Shown: in pieces, positions 51,384 through 60,077 of the stretch
How the letters are laid out: the number at the start of each line of letters is the position of its first letter
Position numbering within the stretch: position 1 is the stretch's first letter
Source of the DNA: CBDBCK01 sp965203345
GTDB lineage: Bacteria; Chloroflexota; Dehalococcoidia; Lucifugimonadales; Lucifugimonadaceae
Assembly: GCA_965203345.1 (NCBI GenBank)
Contig: CBDBCK010000028.1
Coordinates: forward strand, 124,001 to 188,000
Reading direction: 5' to 3'
DNA: 64,000 nt
Position numbers and translations under genes: made by a program
Notes under the pieces: generated by a model
Database searches by the model: none
What the model saw: only the letters and a program-made list of their open reading frames with translations
What the model was told of the DNA's origin: nothing

Positions 51384-52045
51384 CCAATCCCATAATAATA
51401 TGGACAGTTGCGGTGCTCGGCTCTTATCTGCTGGGATCCATACCCACGGGAGTCATCGTCGTGAGGCTTATGCGTGGGGTAGACGTGCGCGACTATGGAA
51501 GCGGTAGCACCGGAGCAACGAATGTATCACGCGTATCGGGCATTGCTCTCGGTCTGATCGTTTTGTTCATAGACTTCATCAAAGGTGCAGCCGCCATCGT
51601 CATAACGTTGATAATAAGCGGAGAACCATTCCCGTCACTTTCTTATACAGAACAAGCCCTTCCGGCTGCGATAGCGTCTTCTGCGGTAGTCGCAGGTCAT
51701 TTGTGGCCAGTATGGGCTGGCTTTCGAGGAGGTAGAGGGATAATGACTGGGCTAGGAGTTGTAGCCGTATTCGCTCCCATAGCCGCACTGGTGGTCTTGA
51801 TCGGACCGCTTACTGCTGCTCGCACCAAGTACGTTTCTCTAGGTTCTATGGTAGGTGTATGGTCATGTTTCTTCACCATCGTAGGTTTTGTGGCAGCTGG
51901 AGTATACGGATGGGAATATATTGTATTCGCTGTACCGCTGGCTTTAGTGATGACAGTTCGACATCTTCCCAACATCAAGCGACTTATAGCCGGCACCGAA
52001 AGTAAATTCGGGGAGACCTCTTCTGTCAAGCATACCAAGACATAA
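51380..52045 (+). CDS. plsY: Acyl-phosphate glycerol-3-phosphate acyltransferase
   Basis: Inner-membrane enzyme that acylates glycerol-3-phosphate with acyl phosphate, starting phospholipid synthesis. 221 residues with about five helices: the first segment includes LGSYLLGSIPTGVIVVRL, then the conserved loops DYGSGSTGATNVSRV near residue 38 and GHLWPVWAGFRGGRGIMTGLG near 107. GTG start overlapping the der stop. The C-terminal 40 residues run into the gpsA 5' region. Functionally linked to the next gene, which makes its substrate. Confidence 0.95.
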   Translation: MTNPIIIWTVAVLGSYLLGSIPTGVIVVRLMRGVDVRDYGSGSTGATNVSRVSGIALGLIVLFIDFIKGAAAIVITLIISGEPFPSLSYTEQALPAAIASSAVVAGHLWPVWAGFRGGRGIMTGLGVVAVFAPIAALVVLIGPLTAARTKYVSLGSMVGVWSCFFTIVGFVAAGVYGWEYIVFAVPLALVMTVRHLPNIKRLIAGTESKFGETSSVKHTKT

Positions 52046-53060
52046 CGGAATATCCGGCTCAATAGGAATTGTAGGTCCCACATCTTGGGGAACTACTCTC
52101 GCAGTTGTGTTCGCTAGGCAAGGTCTTGAAACGACTATACTAGCGCGCACTGAATCGGAAGTCAAATTACTTATGACAGATTCTAGAAACAAGCGGCTAG
52201 CGCCAGATGCATGGTTTCCTCCTTCCCTCAAAGTTACCTCCTCGGCAGAGGAGGCATTGAATAACGCGTCAGTAGTCATATTTGCAGTGCCTTCCGCCGT
52301 AATGCGCGAGAACGCGAGCAAGATAGCAGGGTTTATTTCCAGCGAAACCCACACCATCTCGGCTTCAAAAGGCCTAGAAGCTCACACAGGCAGACGTATG
52401 ACTCAGGTCATCAAGGACGAGCTTCCACATCTGCCCATGGTGAACATAGGAGCTCTTTCTGGCCCTAATCTAGCGGTTGAATTAGCTAAAAAATCGCCTG
52501 CGTCAGCAACGCTTGCCTTTCCAGATCAATCAATCGCGGAGAGTGTCCAAGCTAACTTGAACTCGACAGATTTTCGTATATATTCAAGCGATGACGTAAC
52601 AGGAGTAGAACTAGGAGGCACGCTTAAAAACATCATAGCTATAGGTGCCGGGATTATAGATGGCCTTGCTCTTGGAGAGAATGCTAAAGCAGCATTCATA
52701 ACGCGTGGGCTGCACGAAATGGGGAGGTTTGCTTCAACCTTGGGAGCTAAGGCCGACACCCTTTATGGACTTTCGGGTATGGGAGATGTGATAGCTACTT
52801 GCCATAGTCCTCTCAGCCGCAACTACAGAGCAGGTCTTGGGCTTGCTCAAGAAGGTGATTTGGATAAAATTCTTGTGGATATAAACCGTACGGTTGAGGG
52901 TATCAACACATGTATAGAGGTCGCAAAACTCGGCCACAAAGTCGGCATTAACATGCCTATTACTTTCTTGACCCACGAAGTTATTGAAGGACGGATTTCA
53001 CCTCAAGAAGCTATCACCTCGTTGATGCGGCGCGAACCTCGCTTCGAAATGCTTATTTAA
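52023..53060 (+). CDS. gpsA: Glycerol-3-phosphate dehydrogenase [NAD(P)+], probable CTG start
   Basis: Reduces dihydroxyacetone phosphate to glycerol-3-phosphate, substrate of PlsY. The NAD loop IGIVGPTSWGTTLAVVFARQG lies before the first standard start codon (GTG at 52107). Upstream in this frame back to a stop at 51987 there is no ATG, GTG or TTG. GGGGAG at 52010-52015 sits 7 nt before a CTG at 52023, inside the end of plsY, giving 345 residues. Further motifs are ISASKGLEAHTG, GALSGPNLAVELAKK, the catalytic Lys in ELGGTLKNIIAIGAGI and YGLSGMGDVIATCHSPLSRN. The stop overlaps that of rsmE on the opposite strand. Confidence 0.9.
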   Translation: MSSIPRHNGISGSIGIVGPTSWGTTLAVVFARQGLETTILARTESEVKLLMTDSRNKRLAPDAWFPPSLKVTSSAEEALNNASVVIFAVPSAVMRENASKIAGFISSETHTISASKGLEAHTGRRMTQVIKDELPHLPMVNIGALSGPNLAVELAKKSPASATLAFPDQSIAESVQANLNSTDFRIYSSDDVTGVELGGTLKNIIAIGAGIIDGLALGENAKAAFITRGLHEMGRFASTLGAKADTLYGLSGMGDVIATCHSPLSRNYRAGLGLAQEGDLDKILVDINRTVEGINTCIEVAKLGHKVGINMPITFLTHEVIEGRISPQEAITSLMRREPRFEMLI

Positions 53061-53812
53061 TCTAACCTGAGATCCCCCAAAAATTCCAAAGCTATTGTGC
53101 AGGCAGCTATGGCGGCAGTTTCAGCACGCAAGGCACGTTTTCCTAACCCAGCCGTTTTCGCTTTTGCCGCCTCTATTTTTTCTATTTCGCGGTCGGATAT
53201 ACCGCCAACAGGACCTATCGCCAGAGCAAGGCAATCGCTCTGCATATCCACCGTTCCCAAAACTTCGCGGAGAGACGAGTTACGCTCACTTTCCCACAAG
53301 ACAATGGTCGGGATGCCAGTTTGAGTCTGAAGTTCAATAGCGTCTATCAGACTTGCCGAAGGCGCAAATATCGGCAGAGTTCTGCGTCCAGACTGCTCCG
53401 AAGCCGACACCACGATTCGTCTCCATCTTTCTAAACGTCCAGATGAAGGAGCTGCTTCTGCTCCACCTTGCACGCGATCAGATATAACCGGCACAAACTT
53501 TGACACACCCAATTCCGTACACTTTTCGACAGCGATCTCAAATCTCTCAGTCTGTATTAAAGAAAGAAGAAGAGTCAATTTCAGGCGCGGAGATGCCTCC
53601 AACCATTTTACCTGTTCAACGATTTTACACTCCACAGCACCTTGCTTGGATCCGGTTATCTCAACTATCCATTCTCGTCCGGATCCGTCGAATACGGATA
53701 TTTCGCTCCCTAAGGCCATATGGAGAACGGTATTGACGCGGCGAGACGCTGTTTCAGTCAAGTGTACAGTGCTACCTGCAAATTGTTCGGGTGGGGTATA
53801 AAAACGTTTCAT
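53057..53812 (-). CDS. rsmE: 16S rRNA (uracil-1498-N3)-methyltransferase
   Basis: Methylates U1498 of 16S rRNA. 251 residues: N-terminal PUA-like domain (MKRFYTPPEQF, STVHLTETASRRVNTVL), then a SPOUT methyltransferase knot with ALAIGPVGGISDREIEKIEA and LGKRALRAETAAIAA near residues 205-240. Start at ATG 53812, which overlaps the prmA stop (ATGA) and gives the family start MKRFY; the longer frame is not needed. Operon hrcA-dnaJ-prmA-rsmE. Confidence 0.94.
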   Translation of the reverse strand: MKRFYTPPEQFAGSTVHLTETASRRVNTVLHMALGSEISVFDGSGREWIVEITGSKQGAVECKIVEQVKWLEASPRLKLTLLLSLIQTERFEIAVEKCTELGVSKFVPVISDRVQGGAEAAPSSGRLERWRRIVVSASEQSGRRTLPIFAPSASLIDAIELQTQTGIPTIVLWESERNSSLREVLGTVDMQSDCLALAIGPVGGISDREIEKIEAAKAKTAGLGKRALRAETAAIAACTIALEFLGDLRLD

Positions 53813-54699
53813 CTCTGCTTTTTCAGAACCAGTAGCACCCATTCACCGGACGATCGTGATTTAACTAACTGTCCTCCGGATTGTTCAAACGAGAGAACCG
53901 TTTTATCTGTTTTACTGCTCATCAGACCAGAACCGAGTACTATGCCGTCCTTTTTTACAGCTTGCATAAGATCTCCTGCTATATTTTGCAACACATAGGA
54001 AGATATGTTTGCCATCACAAGGTCAAAGTTGTCAGGCTTCACGAGACGATGCGGAAGTGACCCATGGCAAAATACGGTCGTGCTTTGTACAGAAGCAAGC
54101 GTCGAGTTCTTTTGAGCAATCAATACTGCTTGAGAGTCAATATCTAATCCCAAACAACCGGACGCACCAAGCTTAGCCGCAACTATGGAAAGCAACCCAG
54201 ATCCAGAACCTACGTCCAGAACAGAGTCACCCTGCTTCAAAACTTCTTCTATTTCCTCAAGCATCATTCGCGTAGTGGGATGTTGGCCCGTGCCAAATGC
54301 CATACCCATGGTTATGGTTACCTTCACATCACCCGGATACAGAGCCACCGCCCGGTTCGGTGGGCATATGACCAGATGTCTGCCTATTCTCATAGGGTTG
54401 AAGGGTTCATATTCCCATTCTTCATCATTCACTTTCCGTTTTTGAATAGCGTCCAAAGGATGAAGTAAGGATATTAGCTTCAAGCCGATTTCTATATGCA
54501 CAAGTTGCTCATGTGAATCGGGTTTTAGATAACCGTACACCCTCAGTTCTCGGTCTTCAGGTGGTCGTTCGCCCTCATCCGGATCATAACTCACAAACTC
54601 TTGAATTACAGAGCCCCCTTCACACCATCGAGTAAACAGAGTAGCAATAGGCTCAGCGTACTCTCTCGGCGAATTGACAGAAACCTCCAGCCAGTGCAT
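53809..54699 (-). CDS. prmA: Ribosomal protein L11 methyltransferase
   Basis: Trimethylates ribosomal protein L11 using AdoMet. 296 residues: N-terminal substrate domain (WLEVSVNSPREYAEPIATLF), then the methyltransferase with GMAFGTGQHPTTRMMLE near residue 133, DVGSGSGLLSIVAAKLGA (motif I) near 160, LGLDIDSQAV, and MANISSYVLQNIAGDLM near 228 (NI in place of the catalytic NPP-like loop, usual for PrmA). It lies 23 nt downstream of dnaJ and overlaps rsmE. Its target L11 (rplK) is encoded 4 kb away. Confidence 0.95.
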   Translation of the reverse strand: MHWLEVSVNSPREYAEPIATLFTRWCEGGSVIQEFVSYDPDEGERPPEDRELRVYGYLKPDSHEQLVHIEIGLKLISLLHPLDAIQKRKVNDEEWEYEPFNPMRIGRHLVICPPNRAVALYPGDVKVTITMGMAFGTGQHPTTRMMLEEIEEVLKQGDSVLDVGSGSGLLSIVAAKLGASGCLGLDIDSQAVLIAQKNSTLASVQSTTVFCHGSLPHRLVKPDNFDLVMANISSYVLQNIAGDLMQAVKKDGIVLGSGLMSSKTDKTVLSFEQSGGQLVKSRSSGEWVLLVLKKQR

Positions 54700-54722
54700 A
54701 ATTTAGCGCGGTTTCAAGGGCA

Positions 54723-55871
54723 TCAGCGATCCCCTTCGATGGCGTCCTTTATACGGGTAAAAATACTACCGCCCTCTTTGTTGTTTCGTTTGCCGGAACC
54801 ATTTACCCGACTGGAAGGGAAGGTATCCGCAAGTTGTTCAAACAGTTTCCTCTGCTCTATAGTCAGTTTAGAGGGGATTTTCACCTTCAATATGAAGTGC
54901 TGGTCACCTCGAGATCCGGGAGCATTCAGTCCAGGCAGGCCCGCTCCTTTCAAACGTACCACGTCTCCTGGCTGAGCTCCAGGATTTATCGTGATTTCCT
55001 GAGTCCTGCCGTCAATAGTCTCAATCGGTATGGTTGCCCCCAATGCCGCTTCCGAAGGAGTTATCTCCAGATCGGTTAAAAGAGTTTTGCCCTCGCGTCT
55101 GAAGCCGGGAGCACCTTGAATTCGCACTATAACGTACAAATCACCTGCCGCCGCCGTTCCTTCGCCGGCGTTTCCTGCTCCTCGCTGGTGAAGACGCATC
55201 TTGTCTTCTATACCTGGGGGGATCGTCAGCAACTGTTCACGCTTCTGCTTTGTAATGCCTCTGCCTCCGCAAGATTGACAAGGATGCTCTGCTGTAACCC
55301 CTTCACCATTACAAGACGCACAGGAAACGACCTGCTGAAACTGACCAAACAGAGTACGGTAAGCTCTCCTAACTTGGCCTGATCCACCACATGAAGAGCA
55401 CTCAGCCAGGCTAGTGCCGGGATCAGATCCTTTGCCCTCACAGTTGCTACATTTTTCTAATCGGGTAGTCCGCAACTTTTTTTGAGTGCCTCTTACTACA
55501 TCTTTTAGGTTGATCCTTACAGAAGACTCTATATCTGAACCTCTGTGTGCCGCTCTATTCCGGCGCTCTCCTCCGAAGAATGCGTCGAATATATCTCCAA
55601 AACCTCCAAAATCCTCAAATCCGCTAAATCCGCTACCGCTGGTGTAACCGTTCTTAAGGCCTTCATGCCCGAAACTGTCGTAGATACGTCTGCGTTCTGG
55701 GTCAATAAGGACCTGGTATGCTTCATTGACCTCCTTGAAGCGCTCTGAAGCACCATCTGACTTGTTTCTGTCTGGGTGGTATTTTAAAGCCTGTTTGCGG
55801 AACGCTTTCTTAATATCTTCTAACGACGCGCCTCGCTCAAGTTCCAGAATTTCATAGTAGTCCCTTGCCAT
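54723..55871 (-). CDS. dnaJ: Chaperone protein DnaJ
   Basis: Co-chaperone that delivers substrates to DnaK and stimulates its ATPase. 382 residues: J domain (DYYEILELERGASLEDIKKA, with HPD at KYHPDRN near residue 32), a short Gly/Phe region (GSGFSGFEDFGGFGDIFDAF), four zinc-finger repeats (CSNCEGKG, CSSCGGSG, CASCNGEG, CQSCGGRG, residues about 142-210), and the C-terminal substrate domains. It follows hrcA by 38 nt. grpE and dnaK, which often lie between hrcA and dnaJ, are absent here. Confidence 0.97.
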   Translation of the reverse strand: MARDYYEILELERGASLEDIKKAFRKQALKYHPDRNKSDGASERFKEVNEAYQVLIDPERRRIYDSFGHEGLKNGYTSGSGFSGFEDFGGFGDIFDAFFGGERRNRAAHRGSDIESSVRINLKDVVRGTQKKLRTTRLEKCSNCEGKGSDPGTSLAECSSCGGSGQVRRAYRTLFGQFQQVVSCASCNGEGVTAEHPCQSCGGRGITKQKREQLLTIPPGIEDKMRLHQRGAGNAGEGTAAAGDLYVIVRIQGAPGFRREGKTLLTDLEITPSEAALGATIPIETIDGRTQEITINPGAQPGDVVRLKGAGLPGLNAPGSRGDQHFILKVKIPSKLTIEQRKLFEQLADTFPSSRVNGSGKRNNKEGGSIFTRIKDAIEGDR

Positions 55872-55909
55872 AGTTTGGGTTATTCTCTCTTGCTCTGTCT
55901 TGTCTCCGG

Positions 55910-56950
55910 CTAGGAAACAAAGCCCTGATTTATCCTCTGGTGTATCTCATCTGCTGCCAACCGAACAAGCAACATAGCTCTGGCGTACTGCATTCGGATA
56001 GGGCCTATTACACCTATAATGCCGTAAGATGCTCGGTCCTCGCCATAGGTGCACATTACTGAGCTAAACCCATTTCGCATATTAGAGACTAGCTCATCTC
56101 CTATGAAAACGGAAGCCGGTTCAGTGGGCTCTTCTCTGGCTGTCTTGACGGCATCGTTCAGAACCTCCGGCTTGTCAATCAAAAGAGCAACTTCTCTAGC
56201 ACGAGATGGCTCGGATATTATTTCAGGCTGGTCAAAGAGACGACGCACTCCTTGCAGACGCCATTCGAGTTGCTTACGTGACTCCCAGTTTTCTAACACG
56301 TCTACAACGTGCCCAACTATGAGATTTTCTGCAGAGTCAGTAAGCAAATCACAAGACACTCTAGACTGGACAGAATCCAGCCCCGATAGAGTTTTATTAA
56401 GGCGATTTTGAACCGACTCTATCTGATTTATCGTAAGAGGCTTTTCAAGGCGCACGAGCTTCTTTAGCAAAAGAGAGTGGGTGAGTGATAGTATCAACAA
56501 CAGCATAGCCTGCCCTACTTGCACAAGCTCCAGTCTTTTAATGATAGGTGAAGGGGGTTGGGGCATCGTGGCAAACCCTATAAGTCCCAGCAGGGAGGAT
56601 AAAGCCGCTGCTGTAGAATCAAGCCATCCGAGAGGCACCTCTTCGTTCTCTGATATCGCAGAGCAAAGTACAGTAACATCTCGGTCGTCAAGACGGTTGA
56701 TTTTTGACGCAGAGGACTCCACAAAATACCTATAGCCCTTGTTCAGAGGGATACTTCCGGACGAGGGGTGAGGACGGGTTATGTAACCCTGTTCTTCCAG
56801 CTCCATCATATCGTTGCGTACGGTCGCTGAACTGACGTTGACGCCTTCACGGCGTATCACTGTGGAAGATGCAACGGGTACAGCAGAGTTTATATACTCC
56901 TCTACTATTACTTGCAGTATGTATTTTTTGCGTTCCGATAAGGTAATCAT
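55910..56950 (-). CDS. hrcA: Heat-inducible transcription repressor HrcA
   Basis: Represses class I heat-shock genes by binding CIRCE. 346 residues: N-terminal winged helix (SERKKYILQVIVEEYINSA, then VSSATVRNDMMELEEQGYI and RPHPSSGSIPLNKGYRYFV near residues 5-75) and the GAF-like inducer domain ending GPIRMQYARAMLLVRLAADE. First gene of the operon with dnaJ, prmA and rsmE. No convincing CIRCE palindrome (TTAGCACTC-N9-GAGTGCTAA) is seen in the 136 nt upstream; only one AGCACTC half occurs near 57035. Confidence 0.95.
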   Translation of the reverse strand: MITLSERKKYILQVIVEEYINSAVPVASSTVIRREGVNVSSATVRNDMMELEEQGYITRPHPSSGSIPLNKGYRYFVESSASKINRLDDRDVTVLCSAISENEEVPLGWLDSTAAALSSLLGLIGFATMPQPPSPIIKRLELVQVGQAMLLLILSLTHSLLLKKLVRLEKPLTINQIESVQNRLNKTLSGLDSVQSRVSCDLLTDSAENLIVGHVVDVLENWESRKQLEWRLQGVRRLFDQPEIISEPSRAREVALLIDKPEVLNDAVKTAREEPTEPASVFIGDELVSNMRNGFSSVMCTYGEDRASYGIIGVIGPIRMQYARAMLLVRLAADEIHQRINQGFVS

Positions 56951-57086
56951 CTTCTTGAAAAAGCTCTTTGTGAGGCCATAAACACTTTTGGGAACTTTTA
57001 CACTACTTTCTTATATTATTGTAATATCTTTGAAGCACTCTACGCTGCTGCAACGTAGTTACCCTTATATGATTTAGAGGACATCT

Positions 57087-57698
57087 ATGAACATAAGCAT
57101 CGAAAACTTTTCCGTATTCAAGGTATCAGCTAAGTCTGGAACCATTCTATTGAACCCTCCGTCTCCGCCTCCAGACATGAAACAAGAAGGGGTAATAGCA
57201 ATTTTCTCATTGGCTTCATCCGTGTTTGATAAAACATACGCCGAGTGGGAGCACAGTATAAGCAACCCCGGAGAGTATGAGATGGAAGGAGTACGCATCG
57301 TAGGAATAGCCTCTCCTTCTTCAGAATCAGGTAGAATCAACACCATCTATTCTGTTCAAACAGAGGGGCTAAACACTATTTCGCTTGGCGAATTAGGAGG
57401 AACACCGGATATGTCCCGCCTCCAAGCTCTAGAACCTGTAGACGTCCTTATTGTAGACGTGGAAAAATCAAGCCTTAATATCGCTGAACTAAGCTCAGTG
57501 GTTAACAGCTTGGAACCTTCCGCAATAGTGCTGAACGGCCTCGATCCGGAGACGGAAGCCCCATCGCAGAAGTTGGTTGCGCTGCTATCGGATATAGGCT
57601 CGGGCGGAGGTATACTGGAGCCGATGCGCGGGTTTACCATAACTTCATCTGCTGGAGCAGACGGAGACAGGAAGATAAGCGTACTGGCGCCGCGCTAA
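57087..57698 (+). CDS. Degenerate metallo-beta-lactamase-fold protein
   Basis: A 203-residue protein resembling the N-terminal part and core of UPF0173-type Zn hydrolases: SNPGEYEMEGVRIVGIA near residue 60, INTIYSVQTEGLNTISLGEL near 88, VDVLIVDVE near 118, and LEPSAIVLNG near 150. The His residues that would bind metal (HxHxDH and the His of HPGEYE) are missing, so it is probably not a hydrolase of the usual kind. It lies divergent from hrcA and converges with rplA. No function can be assigned. Confidence 0.65.
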   Translation: MNISIENFSVFKVSAKSGTILLNPPSPPPDMKQEGVIAIFSLASSVFDKTYAEWEHSISNPGEYEMEGVRIVGIASPSSESGRINTIYSVQTEGLNTISLGELGGTPDMSRLQALEPVDVLIVDVEKSSLNIAELSSVVNSLEPSAIVLNGLDPETEAPSQKLVALLSDIGSGGGILEPMRGFTITSSAGADGDRKISVLAPR

Positions 57699-57892
57699 TC
57701 TGTCATTTCTTAAGGGAGTAGACAACGCCTTCTACGTAAACAAGACGCTTGCTTACTTGAAACACGTTTGTGCTCTCAACACTTAAAGGATAATTTTCCA
57801 GAGTAGCTAGATAAAGAGTATACGAGACAGGAAAAGTTCACGGACTTAAGGCTACAAGTATTACCCCGTCACCTATAAAAGCAAAACCCGCA

Positions 57893-58612
57893 TCAGGCAT
57901 CTGCTCTCACCGCCAACTCTTCCAGATCAGGTAGTTTCATCTTAATACCGGGACCCATAGTAGTACACAAGGTAGCCGAACGGATGAAATCTCCCTTAAC
58001 CCCATTTGGCTTGGCTTGCAATATAGCAGCGTAAACGCTAGAGAGGTTCTCTATGAGCTGGTTTTCTTCAAAAGCTGAGAGGCCTAATGATGTATGTATA
58101 ACAGCCGTGCGATCCAGACGAAGTTCCACTCTGCCCCTCTTCAGGGCCTTTATCGCACTTTCCAGATCCTGGGGCTGCACTACTCCTCCTGAACGAGGAT
58201 TAGGCATCAGTCCCTTCCGTCCCAAATGTCTCCCTAGCTTGGCTATCTTGGGCATAACGTCCGGGGTTGCGACGCTTGCGTCAAAATCCGCCCACCCTTT
58301 CTCTATTTGGCTGATATAGTCATCATTCATAACATAGTCGGCACCCGCTTCCTCGGCGGCTCTTATATTGGCGCCTTCCACAAAGACGAACACTTTAACC
58401 TCTTTGCCTACCCCATTCGGCAAAGCGACTGCGGTACGGAGCTGTTGGTCAGCCTGTCTAGGATCAGCGTTAGTCTTTACATGCAACTCTACAGTCTCAT
58501 CAAACTTAGCGGTGGCCATAGTCTTTGCTAAGCTTATCGCCGCTTTAGGTGAGCGTGGTTCGCTACCTATAGAGGCTTCTATATCTCTGTAACGTTTGCT
58601 TCTAACTGTCAT
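57893..58612 (-). CDS. rplA: 50S ribosomal protein L1
   Basis: Binds 23S rRNA at the L1 stalk and represses its own operon in many bacteria. 239 residues: SKRYRDIEASIG at the start, KFDETVELHVKTNADPRQAD near residue 35, then KLGRHLGRKGLMPNPRSGGV near 125 and RSATLCTTMGPGIKM near the end. It is 15 nt downstream of rplK. The operon ends here; rplJ and rplL do not follow, which differs from the common order. Confidence 0.97.
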   Translation of the reverse strand: MTVRSKRYRDIEASIGSEPRSPKAAISLAKTMATAKFDETVELHVKTNADPRQADQQLRTAVALPNGVGKEVKVFVFVEGANIRAAEEAGADYVMNDDYISQIEKGWADFDASVATPDVMPKIAKLGRHLGRKGLMPNPRSGGVVQPQDLESAIKALKRGRVELRLDRTAVIHTSLGLSAFEENQLIENLSSVYAAILQAKPNGVKGDFIRSATLCTTMGPGIKMKLPDLEELAVRADA

Positions 58613-58627
58613 TAAGAATATCTTTCT

Positions 58628-59050
58628 CTATTCACTTACGAGAACACCCATGCTACGCGCAGTTCCTTCTATTATCCGTACTGCTGCTTCAAGATTGGAT
58701 GTATTCAAATCTTTCATCTTGGTCTGGGCTATTTTTTGAAGTTGCTCTCTAGTTATTCGTCCTGCAATCTGCGCTCCTGCAGAACCAGTACCTTTCTCTA
58801 TCCCGATGGCTTCCTTTATCAAATCGCCAGCAGGGGGTGTCCGCAACACAAATGTGAAAGAGCGATCTGAGTACACAGATATCTCAACAGGGACTACACC
58901 CGACATTGAACCCGTTCGCTCATTATATTCCTTCACAAACTGCATAATATTCAGCTTATGCTGACCAAGAGCTGGGCCAATAGGCGGAGCCGGTGTGGCA
59001 GCTCCAGCTTGTATTTGAAGACGAAAGACTGTAATTACTTTTTTAGCCAT
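58628..59050 (-). CDS. rplK: 50S ribosomal protein L11
   Basis: Part of the GTPase-associated centre, 140 residues. LQIQAGAATPAPPIGPALGQ and HKLNIMQFVKEYNERTG at the N-terminus, FTFVLRTPPAGDLIKEAIGI in the middle, and KMKDLNTSNLEAAVRIIEGTARSMG at the end. It is 23 nt after nusG. The substrate of PrmA, whose gene is 4 kb away. Confidence 0.98.
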   Translation of the reverse strand: MAKKVITVFRLQIQAGAATPAPPIGPALGQHKLNIMQFVKEYNERTGSMSGVVPVEISVYSDRSFTFVLRTPPAGDLIKEAIGIEKGTGSAGAQIAGRITREQLQKIAQTKMKDLNTSNLEAAVRIIEGTARSMGVLVSE

Positions 59051-59073
59051 TAGGATGTAACGAATATAGAACC

Positions 59074-59679
59074 TTAGACGCGTTCTATTTGCAAGAAATC
59101 CAGATCTACAGGCGTTCCTCGCCCAAAGAAGGAGACTTGGACACGGACTTTGCCGCGATTTTCATCAACTTCGGAAACCGTCCCTATGAAATCTGCGAAT
59201 GGTCCGCCTTTTATGCGTACAGACTCACCCTTTGAGTATCCGATACGTATACGCGGTTCGCCCGCGTTTATTCTATCCATTATACGCTGTACTTCATCGT
59301 CTTCAAGTGGTACCGGACGCGGTCGTTTTTCAAAAGGATCCTCCGCGGATATGAACCCCGTTATACCCGGAGTATTCCGCACCGCGTACCAAGATTTATC
59401 GTCCATTATCATATACACCATAAGATAACCAGGATAAAGTTTCCGCACTACCTTACGCCGTTCGCCGCTCTTGTATTCTATTTCCTCCTCAGTAGGCAAT
59501 ATAACCTTTAATATCTTCTCTTTCATGTCCATGGTCTCAATCCGGTTTTCCAGGCTCCGGAGTACGCTGTCTTCTCGACCTGAAGGTGTATGAACTAGGT
59601 ACCATCTAGGCTCTTCAGAAGACGGTTCATCCGGCTCATAAGGGGTTCCGTAAGAAGAGGGCAGACTTTCTTCAAACAT
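59074..59679 (-). CDS. nusG: Transcription termination/antitermination protein NusG
   Basis: Binds RNA polymerase and links it to Rho or the ribosome. 201 residues: an acidic N-terminal lead, then RWYLVHTPSGREDSVLRSL, YPGYLMVYMIMDDKSWYAVR and NTPGITGFI of the NGN domain, and the KOW domain IGYSKGESVRIKGGPFADF near residue 150. Overlaps the secE end by 8 nt. Operon tuf-rpmG-secE-nusG-rplK-rplA. Confidence 0.97.
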   Translation of the reverse strand: MFEESLPSSYGTPYEPDEPSSEEPRWYLVHTPSGREDSVLRSLENRIETMDMKEKILKVILPTEEEIEYKSGERRKVVRKLYPGYLMVYMIMDDKSWYAVRNTPGITGFISAEDPFEKRPRPVPLEDDEVQRIMDRINAGEPRIRIGYSKGESVRIKGGPFADFIGTVSEVDENRGKVRVQVSFFGRGTPVDLDFLQIERV

Positions 59680-59896
59680 TTATCAGTCCGAACAAACGAG
59701 AAAAGCCTATATCTATAAATCCGAGAACCAATCCAGCCACTCCAGACAGAGCCAGTACCAGAATTGTAAGCCGAGTAGTCTCTTGCCTGGTTGGCCAAGT
59801 AACCTTTCTAAGCTCCGATACTACATCGCCAACAAGGGAGAAAGACGGAGACCGAGAACCACTACCAACCGGAAGTCTTGCACGATTTTGATCCAA
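59672..59896 (-). CDS. secE: Preprotein translocase subunit SecE
   Basis: Essential small subunit of the SecYEG channel, 74 residues. The family motif VVSELRKVTWPTRQETTRLT lies near residue 24 followed by a single membrane helix (ILVLALSGVAGLVLGFIDIG). Start is TTG; GAGG overlapping the rpmG stop lies about 8 nt upstream. Overlaps nusG by 8 nt. Confidence 0.95.
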   Translation of the reverse strand: MDQNRARLPVGSGSRSPSFSLVGDVVSELRKVTWPTRQETTRLTILVLALSGVAGLVLGFIDIGFSRLFGLINV

Positions 59897-59901
59897 GATT
59901 A

Positions 59902-60069
59902 CTACCTCTTCTCAGTAAAGGACTGCTTACTACGACAACGGGGGCAATATTTCAATAGTTTCATCCGCTCCGGGTCGTTCCTCTTATTCTTCTCTGAGTG
60001 GTAAGGATAAGCCTTGCATTCATCGCAGAGAAGTGTAATTATAGTTCGGACGGTATTTTTACGAGCCAT
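59902..60069 (-). CDS. rpmG: 50S ribosomal protein L33
   Basis: A 55-residue ribosomal protein. The reverse-strand frame reads MARKNTVRTIITLLCDEC, contains KNKRNDPERMKLLKYCPRC and ends KQSFTEKR. Two Cys pairs (CDEC and CPRC) show the zinc-binding form. It lies between tuf and secE, the standard place. The stop is 5 nt upstream of the secE start. Confidence 0.97.
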   Translation of the reverse strand: MARKNTVRTIITLLCDECKAYPYHSEKNKRNDPERMKLLKYCPRCRSKQSFTEKR

Positions 60070-60077
60070 TAGTAAAG

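Noticed and set aside
57033..57064. CIRCE-like element upstream of hrcA
   Set aside because: Only one AGCACTC half; the second half does not match GAGTGCT.
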